Origin: Pipra filicauda
Lineage: Eukaryota > Chordata > Aves > Passeriformes > Pipridae
Assembly (NCBI RefSeq): GCF_003945595.2
Contig: NW_024104423.1
Span: forward strand, 62,001-126,000
Length of the DNA: 64,000 nt
Direction of reading: 5' to 3'
Each line of letters starts with the position of its first letter. Positions within the stretch are counted from its first letter, which is position 1. Made by a program: the position numbers and the translations under genes. Positions 1-13,870 of this stretch are shown here, one piece after another. The notes under the pieces are model-generated. The model was given only the letters and a program-made list of their open reading frames with translations, was not told where the DNA came from and ran no database searches.

Positions 1-1070
1 AGGATGATCTGCTCCATAACCCTGCCAGGCACCGAGGTCAGGCTGACAGGCCTGTAGTTGCCAGGGTCCTGCTTGCAGCCTTTTTTGTGGATTGGGGTGA
101 CATTCGCCAACCTCCAATCATCTGGGACCTTCCCAGAGAGCCAGGACTGTTGGAAGATGATGGAGAGCGGTTTGGCAAGCTCTTCTGCCAGCTCCCTCAT
201 CACCCTGGGATGGATCCCGTCTGGTCCCATAGACTTGTTAGGATCCAGCTGGCTCAGTAAGTTGCTAACTACATCCTCCTGGAATACAGGAGGGCTATTC
301 AGCTCTCTGTCTCTGTCTATCTGCTCTAGAGGCCAGTTGTTCTGAGGGCCACCTGTCTTACTGCTAAAAACTGAGGCAAAGTAGGTGTTAAGTACCTCAG
401 CCTTCTCCTTATCTTTGTTAACTATATTTCCCTCCAAGTCCAACAGAGAACTGAGGTTTTCCTTGCCCCTTCTTTTGCTATTAATGTATTTATAAAAGGA
501 CTTTTTGTTATCCCTAACTGAATTAGCCAAATTAACTTCAAATTCCACTTTTCTTTCCCTAATTTTTTTCCTGCATGACCTAGCTCTCTTCGTAAATTCT
601 TCATAAGTAGCCAGCCCTTTTTTCCACAGTCTGTAAACTTTCTTTTTATCCCTGATTTCTTTCAGAACCTCCCTATTTAACCAAGCCGGCCGTCTTCCCC
701 TCCGGCTGGCCTTTCGGCACACTGGAATAGCCTGTTCCTGTGCGCTCAAAATTGCCTGTTTGAAGCATGTCCATCCCTCCTGGACCCCCTTGCCTTTAAG
801 GGTTGTTTCCCAGGGTATGCCCTGAATTAGTTTTTTGAATAGGCCAAAATCTGCCCTCCGGAAGTCCAGAGTAGAAGTTTTAATGATGGCTCTCCTTACA
901 TCCCTAAGGATTGAAAATTCTATTATTTCGTGGTCACTATGCCCTAGGCGGCCTCCAACCACTACATCATCCACCAGCCCCTCTCTGTTTGTAAACAGTA
1001 GGTCTAGTGGGGCCTTACCCCTGGTAGGCTCATTTACCAGTTGATGAAGGAAAATCCCATCCTTTATGGT
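1..1070 (-). mobile_element. CR1 LINE fragment, reverse-transcriptase 5' part and upstream linker
   Basis: Read on the minus strand this is the CR1 pol segment running from the linker after the endonuclease into the start of the reverse transcriptase (phrases such as [14 protein letters not shown] and VMEQIIL are recognisable). It closely matches the other minus-strand CR1 at 25619-26795, base for base over long stretches. Stops and frameshifts break it, so it is a dead copy. It is cut by the left edge of the window and fades out near 1070. It lies in the NDC80 intron upstream of the first exon seen. Confidence 0.85.
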
Positions 1071-2597
1071 GAAAAGACACATTTGGCTTAGCAAGACAAC
1101 TTGGCAGTGTTGAATGTCCAGTTCCTGCCTCTTCACCTGTGCGTTTAGTCAACTAAACACAGGCTCATTACAACCTGCTTTGCTGAAATCCTAATCCAGT
1201 GTTACTCTGCTTCTTATAATGGACATGAAATGAACATGAAAACTAATGGATATCTCCACACTTGCTCTTTGTATGTGCACCTGTGCCTTTCAGTTGTACA
1301 CTGCCATGAGGGAAAATGCACCATCATTTGAGGAGGGACAGAGCTGGGGAGGAGAGACGGATGATGGAATTGTACATAATAAGGTATAGTAAAAATTAAA
1401 TTATAACCAGAATTGTTCAGATGAATTTTGCCATACGCTATCACAACACAATTTAAATGTGACACAACAATTGAAACTGTATTTATAGGTTCTGTTCCAT
1501 TTTATATTTACAGGGTTCTCTAGGAAGTATTGTAGCCTTACATAAAAGGCCTGATCAACTAGTTTCCTAAGCAGGCATCATGGCCAGTCCATTGGTGAAG
1601 ACTGGGTGTTAAACTGAGATGCCTTATTCTCCAAGTAGCTACTCTTTCCATTCTCCTCTGTGGAGAAAGGGTATTATTATGCTGTTTGTTTATTGTTTTA
1701 ATAAGGTTTCTGGTACGTTTTGCTTTAACACTTGAGTCTCTTGAGATTAACAGCAGTACAGCGTAAAGACAGTGATTTAATTATAAATGTAGTGGCTTCT
1801 GCCAATATCTGCTCAGCTTACTATATAAAATTTGGTTGTAAAGCTTCATTTCTGAGCCACAAAATAGGGTGGCAATGTAATTCAGGTGCTTAAAAATGCA
1901 ACAGCGTGCTTTCTTAAATCTACTCAGATTGAACTCAATGTTAACTCACAGCAGGTGTTCGGAAGGGGTTGCATAATGTGCTAAAACATTTAATTAGAAA
2001 ATTGCAAAAATCAAGTTAAATCGTAATTTTGGACTAAGATTACAAACCTGATAGTTGACGAGTAAAAATGCTTTTAAACTAAATGTGCACTTCTACAGTG
2101 ACATGTATAGATATATGTTGATACAAAATTTACAGTATTGATGTAATTGCTTCTGAAAGATCTGTAATTTAACATCTGTAGTGAATTCTCTTTGGGTAAC
2201 CTTTCTTTATTTCCAGATCAGTTCTCTGATGTCTGCACATCTGAATTTCAGTGGTCATATTTACTGAAGAGGTCTGTTAAACAGACCTACATTTTCCATA
2301 AACTAGCCTGAGAGAGTGATATGCTTCAAGATAAAAAAAATTAAATATTGTATCTACTATCCTTGTTAAATATCTCAGAAAAATATAGCAAGTATTTCCA
2401 GACCTTTCTTAATGTGAATTATAGAGGCCTCCTCCTGCCTGAATATAATCTGTTGGCATTCTGTGTTTAAAGAGAGGAAAAAAATTGAATTTTACAGAAG
2501 AACAATCAAAATAGTGAAAGATTTTTTTTTTGGCTGCTTAATTCCATCTTACAGCCTTTTGAATTGCTGAGATGAAAGCTTTATAAATTTTTTTCAG
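1071..2597 (+). other. Intron of NDC80 upstream of first visible exon
   Basis: AT-rich non-coding DNA. No exon or repeat could be recognised in it. It ends with a pyrimidine-rich tract and AG at 2596-2597, the acceptor of the first NDC80 exon in the window. The earlier NDC80 exons, including the microtubule-binding calponin-homology head, lie to the left of the window. Confidence 0.6.
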
Positions 2598-5500
2598 GTT
2601 TTCATGGACTATGCTGTGAAGTGCTATGAGCTTTTCATGAAAGGGAGAGATACTTTTGAAGAATTGGATGCCGAAGTGCAGTCAAAATTAAGTAAGTTTT
2701 CAAGTTTTAATTATTTGTGTTACTGGTTTCTTTTCCCCTAGCATCAATTTGCTCAGTTTACAAGTGAAAGTGATCTGAGAGAAGGGAACCTGAAATTCCC
2801 AAGTACTGCTCAATTACTTCAACTTAATTCTCTCTTTTTTTATATGCATTGCTGCTGATACAGAGGGGTGGGTCATGATCTGCTGTCAGCTGTACCTGTG
2901 TCACCCTGTTGTTTTTAATGTGACAGGAAACCAGTATACAGTTCTTCAGATGCAAATTCTATGCAGATGACTCTTGTTTCTGTCTGACAAAGTTAACATT
3001 TTAAAAAAAATAAAAGAAAAATATTTTCGGAGGAATGCAATCTGATAAGTAAAAAAGTTCAACTTTTGAAAGCTCTGAAAACAGTCTGCAAGAGTTCCAA
3101 ACTCTGTTTTTAGGGTTCCCATAAGTGATTCAGCATGCTTCATGCATGCCTTCATGTTTGTCTTCAGGGAGGTAGGAAATGGACTCGTTCATTTCACCAG
3201 CTACAGAAATACAAACAGAATTTGAGAACCAGGAAGAAAAACATTTCCTACTTTCTATGCCCTCCTATGAAAAGCCAGACTAAGGACACTTTGGTTGCAA
3301 GCTGGAGACATCAGTTGGAGAGGAAACAAGCTAGCAGGTTTTTACTAGATATTAGTAGGAAAAAATAATCATGCCATTGTTTGGCAAAGACTAAGGGCCA
3401 AGTAAGGGAAAACATGTCTCAAGAGACAAGGAAGTATGTGGATGAGAAAGGAGTATGCAAGTCAGACTACCTTGAAGCTGGAACAAATAAAGCTTATTTA
3501 ACAACCTCTATCCTTTTAGTGTGGGTTATATGAGAGTTTGGAAACTCTTACCTCATGGGAGTAACTTTGAGCTCTTTTATGACACAAAGACTGAGAAACT
3601 GATTTCTCCCTGTTTGTTTGGGGATTTTTGTTTATTTCCTTTGTAATGAAAGGGTTTTTTTAGTGGGTTTGTTGGTTGGGGTTTTTTTGGTTTTTTGGGG
3701 TTTTTTTAGTGTAAAATAATTGTCCAGATAATGGGTATTTACTGTGCTGAAGTTAAAGCTCAGATTAGGTGGCGATATTCGGTAATATTAATTTATAACC
3801 CTACACCCTTTTCCCCTCTCCCCCAGAGGATTTATTTAATATAGATGAATTCCAGATAGAAGGTTTAGCAGCTGACAACAAAAGACTTCAGGAAGAGATT
3901 GCAAGACTAGAAAAAGAAAAGGAAAGTGAGCCGGTTAGTAAATTGTCTCTGTCTGTTTATATGCTGGAGTTGAATTTTATATTATTGACCATTATTGTAA
4001 TTATTAAATGAAGATACTTATGATACATAACAACAAATGGAAAGTTATTTTCAGTGCTTTGAGATTTTAATTAGGCCAGATTATTACAGACTGTATACCA
4101 TTATAGTACAAGGCATTTTCTGTGGAGTCTTCAGTCACTATTTGTTTGATAATGTGCAGATATTTCCAGGTAAAAGGTCTTGTATTGACTGAAATATTAA
4201 TAAGGTACTTGAACCACTTTTGCTTTCTGAATGTCAGCATTATCTTTTCCAAATGTGTTGGTATGAGGCATGGGATTCGGTGGTAACAATACATTTTAGG
4301 GAAAATATTTTGCTTGAAAACATGGATTCTGCTTTTAGTACAATATGAGTTTAAAAATGGGTTAGTGGCTGTGCAGCTGGCAAATGAAGACTCCTGCCTA
4401 CTGTGCAAAATGTGCTGTTTGTATTTCCAGCTTTCCTTACCCTAGTTTTACCTGGGTTTTTTGTATTATTATACTTAAGTTGTGAATTACGTGTAGTAAA
4501 AACTGTCTCAATGCAGTGCCTGATGCAAATCAGAGACTTAAAGGTGAAATGCAAAAATCTCTTCAGCCTTCTTTGTTATTTTAAAGATGCTTAACTTGAC
4601 TCGGCTGTCACAGAGATAAAAATTTATTCAAGTCCTTTAATTTTATATTTATATCATTGTTCTGACCAGTTACTCTATTGTCTTATCTGGAAAGTGAAGT
4701 AATTATTTTATATTAATCTAACAGTGGTTGTTCTTTTCACCCATTCACTAGGATCGCAGAGTAACACTACGAAATGTGAAATCGTCTCTTCAAGCAGATG
4801 TCCAGAAATACCAGGCTTATTTGGCTAATCTGGAATCTCATATAGCCATCCTTGATCAAAAAATGGAAAGTGTTACTGACGAAGTTGAGTCAGCAAGTAA
4901 GAAGGCCTTGGTCACAATTGGGATAGTGAAACTAGAAATAGTTTTAAAATAATTGTAATTCTCAGCTTTAGGACAGAGTGAGATGATGATGGTACAAATA
5001 AACTTTCCAAAATGCATTGCTAATAGAGAGGGATTTTTGGGGTAATATCTGTTTGTACACTAGAGTAATGAAATATAGATATTATTTACTCATAAAATAC
5101 AAATGTTAGGTTTAACTACATAGAGTGATATTTTACATCTGTTTCACAAATGTTTTGTGAACTTAGAATTGGAAGTAGAAGCAATGAAGCGGGAGAATGC
5201 CCGGCTCCAACACATCTTTGACAACCAAAAGTACTCAGTTGCAGACATTGAGAGAATAAATCATGAGAGAAATGAGTTGCAGCAAACCATTAAAAAGCTG
5301 ACTAAGGAAGTGGAAGCAGAAGAACATCAGCTGTGGAATGAAGAGCTAAAATATGCTAGGAATAAAGAGGCGGTATGTGAAAATCCCACTACACTGAGAG
5401 CTGGCTATCAGTTTTCATCATGCAAGCTGAAACTTGGGACTTGAACTATTGTTACTTCTTTTCTAAATAATCTAACAACAGGCTAAACTGCATCATAAGA

Positions 5501-8500
5501 GATGTAGCTAGAATATGCACCACTGTCAGCTCTCACTGCTATAGCATTGCAAGCTTTGATGATATCAGCATGACATTGCTTTGATAACACAAGAAGTTTC
5601 AGGTTGATGTTAAGGTTTCATGGGAAGGAAATAGTGCTTTGAATCAACATCTTTGCATGTGTTTAGGGTCAGGTTAATCCCTTATGTAGAAGTTTTAATA
5701 TCTTTTAAGGGCCAAATTCAATTCCTGCAAACAGAATGAAAAGGTGTAGTCCTGTAAGTGATGGGATTTAAAAGCTTCTGCTTTGCCACATGGAAAATTA
5801 GATAAAAATATTTCAAATATATTTTGCATTTCACAGTGTCAAGCACTTGGTATTAACTTAAATTCCTCATGTGCCAGTATGAAGCACATAAAACTGGGAA
5901 AAATATTTAGGTTCTTTAGTATTTGGATATAAATAGCACTCATTAATTAGAAATTAGAGCATTTAATAAGCTTTGTTTAACGGTATGCTCAGGTTAGTTT
6001 GTTACAAGGATATGTGGCTATGTGGCATTTCCTGTCAAAACCAAAGAGAGAAGGCATGTCAACATGATGACTGAACTTTGGTTTAGTGTTATTTTTAAGC
6101 ATGCTTTTACTTCCCTATCAGCTAGTCCTCAAAAAGCTGAGGCAGGAAAAAATATGGCAGATGAAACAATTCAGTGTCAGCCATACACACTGAGAAACCT
6201 TGCTGAGCAAACTGAAAGAATAATAAAACAGCACTTAATCCAGCAACCTGCTGGACTGTCGTTACATACAGTTCTTGAATACTCTGGTGTAACATGTAAT
6301 TGTGTCTGTATACAGCAACTCAGGAACCTGTTTAAAGTACTATATGAATATTTTCTGCAAAGCTTTTCCCTTCTGTCTCTTATGTGATTTTTGCCCTCTT
6401 CTCCTCTGAACAGATAGAAATACAACTGGCAGAATATCATAAACTGGCTCGAAAGCTGAAATTAATTCCAGTAAGTGCTGAGAATTCCAAAGGCTTTCAC
6501 TTTGAGATTCAGTTTAATCCTGAGGAAGGACCAAACTGCCTAGCCAAATACAGAGCCCAGATCAACGTAAGTAGAGCCAACACTGAAGGCTTTTGTTATT
6601 GCTCACAAAAAGATGTGTTTCTTTGGAAATGTTGGAAAAGTCTCTCAATCTCACAATGAAACTTCATTGAAAAGCTTCTGTGATGAGTTGCCACAACTAC
6701 ATTGTAGCATATGAAGAAAATTTGGTGTTGGAGAGTACAGCAGCCTAAATAAAAACAGGAGAAAGAAAAGATGTACTGGGGTACATCTTAGTTCAAACTA
6801 ACAAGTTGCATTAGCCAGATCTTCTTGTATGCATATTACAGGCTCCCCTTATGGAGATCATAAACCAGACAGAGGAAGACATTAGGAAAGCTACTGAACG
6901 GAAAATGTCTTCGGAAGATGCTTTCGAACAGGTGTGTTGGTTAGTGAAGATAAAGACTAAGATACCAAACATAATATCTGCTGGTCCCATTTGACCCTTT
7001 GGCATGGGTGAAGTATGGTGTGGTGGGCTGTTTTTTGTTTTTGTTGGGTTCAGGTTGGTTTGGTTGGTTGGTTGGTTTTTTGGGGGTTTTTTGTTTGGTT
7101 GGGTTTTTTGGTTTTTTTGGTCGGTTGGTTGGGTTTTTTTGGTCTTAGGGGTTTTTTTGAGGGCAAGTAAAGAGGGGAAGAAGCTGTGAGAAAATTGCTT
7201 TAATTATGAGGGAACCCAAAAGTTTTTCTAAGAATTGGGGTCGTTTTCCATTGGTTGAAATATTGTGTATTCCCTGCATTGAAGTTTATGCAGTTTATAT
7301 ACATTTGACCATAAACACTGGTAATATTTCTTTTTAATAAGTTGCCCATTGCAGTCTGTTGTGTGGCTTACCATCACTGGCAAATTGTCATCAGCAAGAT
7401 TTTTAGCAATATTGTGTTCAGGGTGGATTGGAAGAAGGAGAATTTCATTCTTCCTCTACCTTGGTTTTTATTACTGAACATGATGGTATGGAATATCCTT
7501 CTGGCCATCTGGCCTGGCTGTGTGCCTTCCCAACCTCTTGCTTGTCCCTACCGTACTCAGTGAGGAGCCCTGGGAGGGATGGAAAGCTTTGGATGGTGTG
7601 CAAGCACTATTCAGAAATAGCCAAAACATTTGGTGTGGTTTAGCCTCTTATCCAAACCAAATCACAATCCAGGCTGCTATGAAGAAAGTTAATGCCATCC
7701 CAACCTGGCCTAGATTAAATATTTTCTGGGCTACCAGGTGTTGTTTATGATGGCATGGATTTATAGGTTGGAATTCTTTTGAATTGCATTTCCTTGGTTA
7801 TGTTTTCATTCTAGGTGAATGCAATGGTAGCGGATGCAAAAAGCAGTGTAAAAATGCTGACAGAAGAAGCTGAAAAGCTGGATGATCTTTACCAACAGAA
7901 GCTTAAGGTAAAACTTCTTACAGATTGATGACAATTTATCCTTAATGATATCTTTAATCTTTGTATTTATATATAAGTTTTTGCTTTGCGTTTTTGTTTG
8001 TACCTCTGCTCTTGCCTTCTTCCATTCCTCTTTCAGGATTTTGTCATTCTTTTCAGAAGTATTTGATTGCTACCTTAAGTGAGTCTGTTTTCACTTTCTT
8101 GTAAGAGAATCTGGCACTGTACGTTAGCAGATCCTGTAAATCATGAAGTTCTACGTCCAGTAAAAAAAGTGGCAGCAATCATCTCCTGACCTCAGGATGT
8201 CTCAGAGCATGTGCTTGAAGGAGATTTTAGGACTAACAAAGTCTGCTTTGTCTAATCAATTTGTATATAATGAATACATTTACAGGTTTTAGTAAACATG
8301 TTTAATTAGTTTCCTTAAAAACTAAGGAATATATTGATTGACCAAAAGGAAATTAAATGTTTTAATTATCTGAAACTGTTGCTTGCTTTAGCTTCCATCC
8401 CCAGCACGGGAACAGTCCTTAATCCCTTTCCTCACTTGTGATTTAACAACTAAGTGGCTGCTTCAATACCTCCCAACTTCTCTGACAGCATGGCTTTGGT

Positions 8501-10525
8501 GGGGCTGTGGCACCCTAGCAAAAAATGCTCCGTGAACTAAGTGTTCAGCATATATGCACTTGTAAATCCAAACTCCTGTGCTGTAGCCATGAAACAGAGC
8601 TGTTTTACTGCCAATACCTGCTGAGGTGGCTAAAGGCAATTAATTTAGCTTACTGTTTTCAAAAACACTTGAAAGTTAGCTTTTGATCTATGCTGTTGCA
8701 TATACTTTTCTCTAAAGGTAAGCTCATAAAATACACAGTTGCAACTGGATGTTTCTAACAAGACAGTCGTGATTTTTAAAATGCTGTCCATAAGACTTAA
8801 GTATTAAAATTATTTTGAGGAATCATGTTTCAGAATCTACCAGAACTGCATCTTGAGTTGATGGCAGAATTTTGTATGGTTTTGTGGATTTAATTGTATT
8901 AAATATAGTATCAACATTGTCATTCTCCTTGAAGAGATGATTACTTGGAATTTGTACTCAAATGTGATTTTACTTTTTTAACCTAGAAAGAGTTGCTCAT
9001 GATGTGCCATTCCTAAATTATTTAGAGTATGTAAATAACACTTTTTGAGATTAACTTTGAAGGGAAGATTGCTGCAACACAGACCTTTAAATGTGATTAA
9101 AGGAATAAAGAGAAGGTTAGACTGATTCTGAGAGGAAGATGATACAGAAAATACCTGAAACTTTATGTTTGGGAGGGATGTCCCTGGTTTGTTTTTTTTT
9201 AATTCTGAGCTTGGAGTTACTTTTGTGAATTCTGAATTCAAGCATCAGGATGCAATCAGGTAATATAAAGGAGGAAAAAAATTCTAATTATTCTCAAGCT
9301 ATGCAATTTTTTCCTCTTCTTTCCTTATTACAGGAAGTAGAAGAAGAAGAGCAAAAATGTGCAAATGAACTGGAATTGTTAAAGAAGCATAAACAATTAC
9401 TTGAGAGTGGTGTCAATGAAGGTCTCAGTGAAGCCACAAATGAATTGCATGATCTCCAACGACAGTAAGACCCATACCTTCAAAGTTTGCCTAGTTTACT
9501 TTGGCTTTTACTGATAAAGATATTCTCTTGAATCCTAACATAAAATTGTTTCAGCTTTTATCCATCTCAGTCTATATTAATTTCACAAGTTAGCAACTAA
9601 AGGATGTTTCTCCTCAATGGTATTTTGCTAGAATATTTGTGTGCTCTAACAGAACTCCTGTTTTCCATGTAATTTTTTTCATACATATGGTTGTAATAAA
9701 GAAATTGGTTTGTTTCCTAAGTTATGTGACAACTAGATTTTATACCTTAAAGTTTGAAAATACTATTCTGACTCTAAGGTACAATGTTTCTTACTGGTTA
9801 GCACAATACAGTCCATTCTTCTAAACTGAGTATTAATATACAAATCTAACTTGGTTCAATTTAATACTAATAGAAAAAAGTGTGGCTAAACATGACAATA
9901 AATCAGATTTGATGAATGACTTTCTGAGTATCTGTTTTTAGATATCAAGTCGTTGTGCAAACAACAACAGAAGAGAGCAGAAAAGCTGGTGATAACTTGA
10001 GTCGTCTTTTAGAAGTGATTGGTACTCATGTAGTATCTGTAGGGGTAAGTAAATTTGTAAATTTTATATTCAGAATCAAATCTCTCTAGAGACATGTGCA
10101 ACTGCAGTTAAACACATGGAAATTAGAACTTACTGTTTCCTATCAAGTATTAGTTATTTAGCTGCTGCACTGAGTCTGTAGATTCCAGTTAAATTTGTTG
10201 ACAAAACCTTTGGTATAAATAATCAGCATTGATCATTAAATTTCAGCAGTTACATCCTGTCAGGTTTAACCTGCTTCTGGTAGACATCTTTCAGAAAAGT
10301 GTTTAACTGAAATCACCTAACCTGTGCAATAACTGCTTAAAATGCTTTAGCAGAATCAGAGACCATGATAGACCTAATAAACTTTCTGTAACTCTTTTCT
10401 AGAAATACCTTGATGAACAGAACATGAAAATTGAGAGAGATTATGAAGAATTCATGTCTGAAGATCTGTTGTCAGACTTGAACAGAATTCTAGACAGTTA
10501 TAAAAAGAAGGCTGAAAGTCTGTAA
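2598..10525 (+). CDS. NDC80: Kinetochore protein NDC80 (HEC1), C-terminal 414 residues, 10 exons, 5' end outside window
   Basis: NDC80 is the long coiled-coil subunit of the Ndc80 complex (with NUF2, SPC24 and SPC25) that couples kinetochores to spindle microtubules. Exons by splice sites and phase: 2598-2691, 3827-3933, 4752-4896, 5167-5372, 6414-6566, 6842-6931, 7815-7907, 9334-9464, 9942-10044, 10403-10525 (TAA at 10523). All joins use GT-AG and the 1245 nt stay in frame. Diagnostic stretches are [42 protein letters not shown] and [11 protein letters not shown], which match the vertebrate protein from about human residue 229 to the end. The product is nearly all coiled coil; the exon at 6414 covers the loop region that interrupts the rod. 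The N-terminal calponin-homology domain and basic tail are not in the window. No frameshift or internal stop, so it looks functional. Confidence 0.97.
3655..3712. repeat. G/T-rich simple repeat in NDC80 intron
   Basis: Irregular runs of T broken by GG and GGGG on the plus strand, just upstream of the exon at 3827. It is low complexity. The same composition recurs at 7022-7165 and, in the complementary C/A form, at 13385-13485. Confidence 0.7.
7022..7165. repeat. G/T-rich simple repeat (GGTT / GGTTTTTT type) in NDC80 intron
   Basis: About 140 nt made almost only of G and T on the plus strand, mixing GGTT units with T6-T7 runs and short G runs. It starts 90 nt after the donor of the exon ending at 6931. 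A small open frame across it is a composition artefact. Confidence 0.8.
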
Positions 10526-13500
10526 TTACCAAAAAAGTGAAGATGAAAATTTTGCATTTCTGAATGGTATGGGGCCTTCTAAAAGGAAGGGTACTTCTGA
10601 TGTTTAGCAGTGAAACTAGATTTAAGTTTAAGGAAGTATTTATGAACTTCTTTTGTTTTGAAGATGTGTTGAAGAATTAAAAAAAAAAATATGCATTTTC
10701 TTAAAAAAGGCTTTGCTCACACTTCCTACTTACAATATCTTATATGTGCTTACAAACATCTGTGACAGAACAAGTGTGGAACAACTGCATTTTGTTTTTT
10801 CTTTACAATCAAATCATTTTCTGGGAATATCAGTACAACAGAAGTAGAGTTAACCTGTTAAAATAACAAAGCAGAGTGGAATTAAGATGGAACCACAAGT
10901 GACAACACAAATGCAGAGGGTACTGACAACTTGAAATAGTGCTACTCAAAAATAACTAGTGGGTTTTGTAAATGTGCCAGATTGCTAACTGATAAGTTAT
11001 GCTTTCCCTTCTAGAGTATAGTTTGTGCATTTCATAGTATACATGTGCATTTAGGGCACATACATGACCATAATGCTTATACAGGAGTCTTGTAAATAGT
11101 CTAGGAAAAAAAAAGAGTAGTTTAAAAACAAAGTTCTCTTTCTAGGTGCTTATTATCCCAGATGAAACCTCATTGAACTTGTTGAAGATATATGCCAGAG
11201 ATAGCTCTAAGCAGGACAACACAGGAATTCTGGCTGTATGTCTTATTAGTTGTAGGTTTGGCTGATGTTAGATACATCAAAATGGTCTAAAATGTGTCTG
11301 CATTCTGTTTGTTCAACCAGTAGGACAGACTATTTGATTTTTCTTCCCAGGAAAGTAGCAATAAAATTAGAGTATGGGGACCTCCAGTCCAAAAACATTG
11401 AAGAAAATGTATCAGTGGAATGCTATGTGGAAGTAGTATTCTATAATCTACTCTGAATATAATTTTGTGTTAAGAAAAATAAAAAAATTAACCCCAGCAT
11501 TCGTGTCTTGGATAGTTTAGTTTATGATGGTACTTCCTATTAAAAATATTGAAATATTTGAGTGTTGTTTTTAGAGTTCAGAGATAAATATCACTGATTC
11601 AAATATACAAAGATAAAAACAACTTTGCAGTTGTTAAAAAGGTTTTAGCAGCAGATAGATAAAGGAAGTTGCTCCTTAATTCTATAACTGGGCACAATAT
11701 TTAAATGAAACACAGATCCCTAGGATATATGGCAAAACTTAATTTGAACCATCTGAACACAGACTGCAAATAAAAACTGAATTGTCTCTAATTCTAGGCT
11801 ATTTTTGCAGAATGCATTTTCAATTCAGTTGTCCTTAACATAGCGTGAGAATCTTCTGGTTCTGGTATGAGTATTTTGTTTCAGATATTATGATAATGAT
11901 GGCATTAAGGTTCTGATTTCCTGTTCTTTTGGGATACTCTGGAAGTTTAATTTGACAGCTCTAAAAGTGTTCTGGCAGGTGGGTAGATTTACTTCTTTCT
12001 TCTGTTGTCCTCTTTTTCTTTTTACCTTTACAAAGTCTTGGGGTTTGGGTTTTTTTCTGGTAACAGCCTAGTCCTTACCGAATCTCAGTTCCTTCTCTTT
12101 AGAAACTTTTTGCTTTTGTGATCTTACTAATACTTTTGTTATCTAAAACAATACTCCTCTAATTAAGAAAAACTGTAAACCATGCCATACAGAAGGGGTT
12201 ATGCTCTCACTTGGCTACCTGATATCTGTTTGTCTCTGCTTCTATGACTGACTGATCTTATGTTTATTAGCCATCTGCAGGTTCCTTGCCATGTGGAGTA
12301 GTCAGTTGACTGAGTAATTGAAAGCGAAATAAATGGCACTTCCAAGGACTAGTATTAACCCAGTGGTAATGGGGTAAAGAATTGAGGTCACAACAACCTT
12401 TCTTCATGTACTCGCTACTGTAATATTCTGAAATTAAAGTAGTCTGGGCATTTAAAAAAAAATGCATGTTTGTAAGGTTGGCAACATGTTTTTGTTATTG
12501 GGCTGAACTATTGGTGTGGACATCCGTTGAGCTAAATTGACTTTAGAACTGGCCCAGGTTCTGTAAAATACTATGTAATATAACAGGGGAACATGGGCCA
12601 ATGTTTACTAGGTAACGTTTTCAGAATTTTAAAATGGGAGGAATTTTTTAATTCTTCTTGAACATGGCTCCTCTGTGATACTGAAAGTAAGGTAGTTATT
12701 TTTTGTGTTCTGGAATGTGGCTTTTAAGTGTAGACAACAGGCCTTAGAACATAACTACTGCTCTTGCTTTTGCTTTTGTTTCTGTTTTTGTCAGAATGTA
12801 AAGTCTTAATCAGAATGTACAATGGCACCTGCACATTTCAGTAGTATGAGTCATTTGTAAATTTTTGCCTTTGTATGGATACAGTTGCCTCATTTATTGC
12901 AAGTGTACCTTTTGTACAGTGTACTTAACATGTCTTAAGTTTATGTATTTTTACATTCAATAAAATTCCTTAAGTCTGTTCCTATGAAGGATAGATTCTT
13001 ACTGCAAGTATAGAAATAAGACATAAAACCCCAATTAATTTGACTTCCCTAGTGGAACGAGGTAGTCATCTTAGCAGCAGATACTAATTCCCTGGCTATC
13101 CTTGCTGTTAAACATGCATTGTGTAGAGGAAAAACAAAGTATAGAAACATGTTATTCCTATAAGTTTCAGAGGAATAAAAATTGTCTTAACTTCTTTTGA
13201 AAAAATAGGTGGCTTTTAGAAAACTCTAAGAAGCCTAGGGCCAAGCTGCTTTGACAATTATTTATGTGGTGTACTTCTGACATTAAACTTCCCAACCAGC
13301 CTTTTCCTATTTTAAGCATTAAAGGACTATTTCCTTTATATGACCACTCTTTGATCTGCCTTTTTTTATTTTATTAGCTATTAAAAACCCAAACAAACCA
13401 AAACCCAAAACAAACAAAAAACAAACAACAAAAAAAACCAAAACCAACCAACCAAACAAAAACACAGCAAACCAAAAAACACTTGACACCGTAGAAGCAT

Positions 13501-13615
13501 GATAGCAACTCTATCAATAGCTTTGTTCTCTTCCCTGCAGTATGTTATTTTTATTTTTGTTGTCGGAAACTCTCATCACTGTCAAGAATGTGGTGGTTTT
13601 GTGGGTTTTTTTTGG
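10526..13615 (+). other. NDC80 3' UTR and downstream single-copy DNA, with candidate poly(A) signals
   Basis: The NDC80 stop codon ends at 10525. Possible poly(A) signals are ATTAAA at 10676-10681 (about 150 nt after the stop, followed by an A-run), AATAAA at 11478-11483, and AATAAA at 12959-12964 preceded by a TGTA-rich stretch. The sequence cannot show which one is used; the most distal would give a 3' UTR of about 2.4 kb. The rest is AT-rich, without genes that I can support. A C/A-rich low-complexity tract lies at 13385-13485. Confidence 0.4.
13385..13485. repeat. C/A-rich simple repeat
   Basis: Stretch built from AAAC, CCAAA and CCAACC units with almost no G or T on the plus strand. It is the complement in composition of the G/T tracts in the NDC80 introns. 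Confidence 0.75.
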
Positions 13616-13624
13616 AGTACTTCT

Positions 13625-13870
13625 TGAGCACATCATAAGGAATCACTCCTGTTGGAAAGGGCTTCTAAGTTCATTGAGTCCCACCATTAACCCCGCACAG
13701 CTGAGTCCACCACTAACTCATGTCCCTAAGTGCCACATGGACATGACTTAAAAATGCCTCCAACCGCTTCCCTGGGCAGCCAGTTCCAATGCTTGACAAC
13801 CCTTTCTGTGAAGAAATTTTTCCTAATGGCCAATCTCAACCTTCCCTGGTGCAACCTGAGTCTGCTGAGG
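13625..13870 (-). mobile_element. CR1 LINE 3'-end fragment
   Basis: On the plus strand it reads as the antisense of a CR1 3' end: a GTTGGAAAGGG-like start, the phrase for placing a lesion in a 'CTTCCCTGGGCAGCC' block near 13767, and TGTGAAGAAATTTTTCCTAA after it. It is 5'-truncated and diverged. Confidence 0.75.

Noticed and set aside
6022..6387. 121-codon plus-strand frame in an NDC80 intron
   Set aside because: The exons on both sides (ending 5372, starting 6414) join in phase without it, and the translation does not match NDC80 or a known family.
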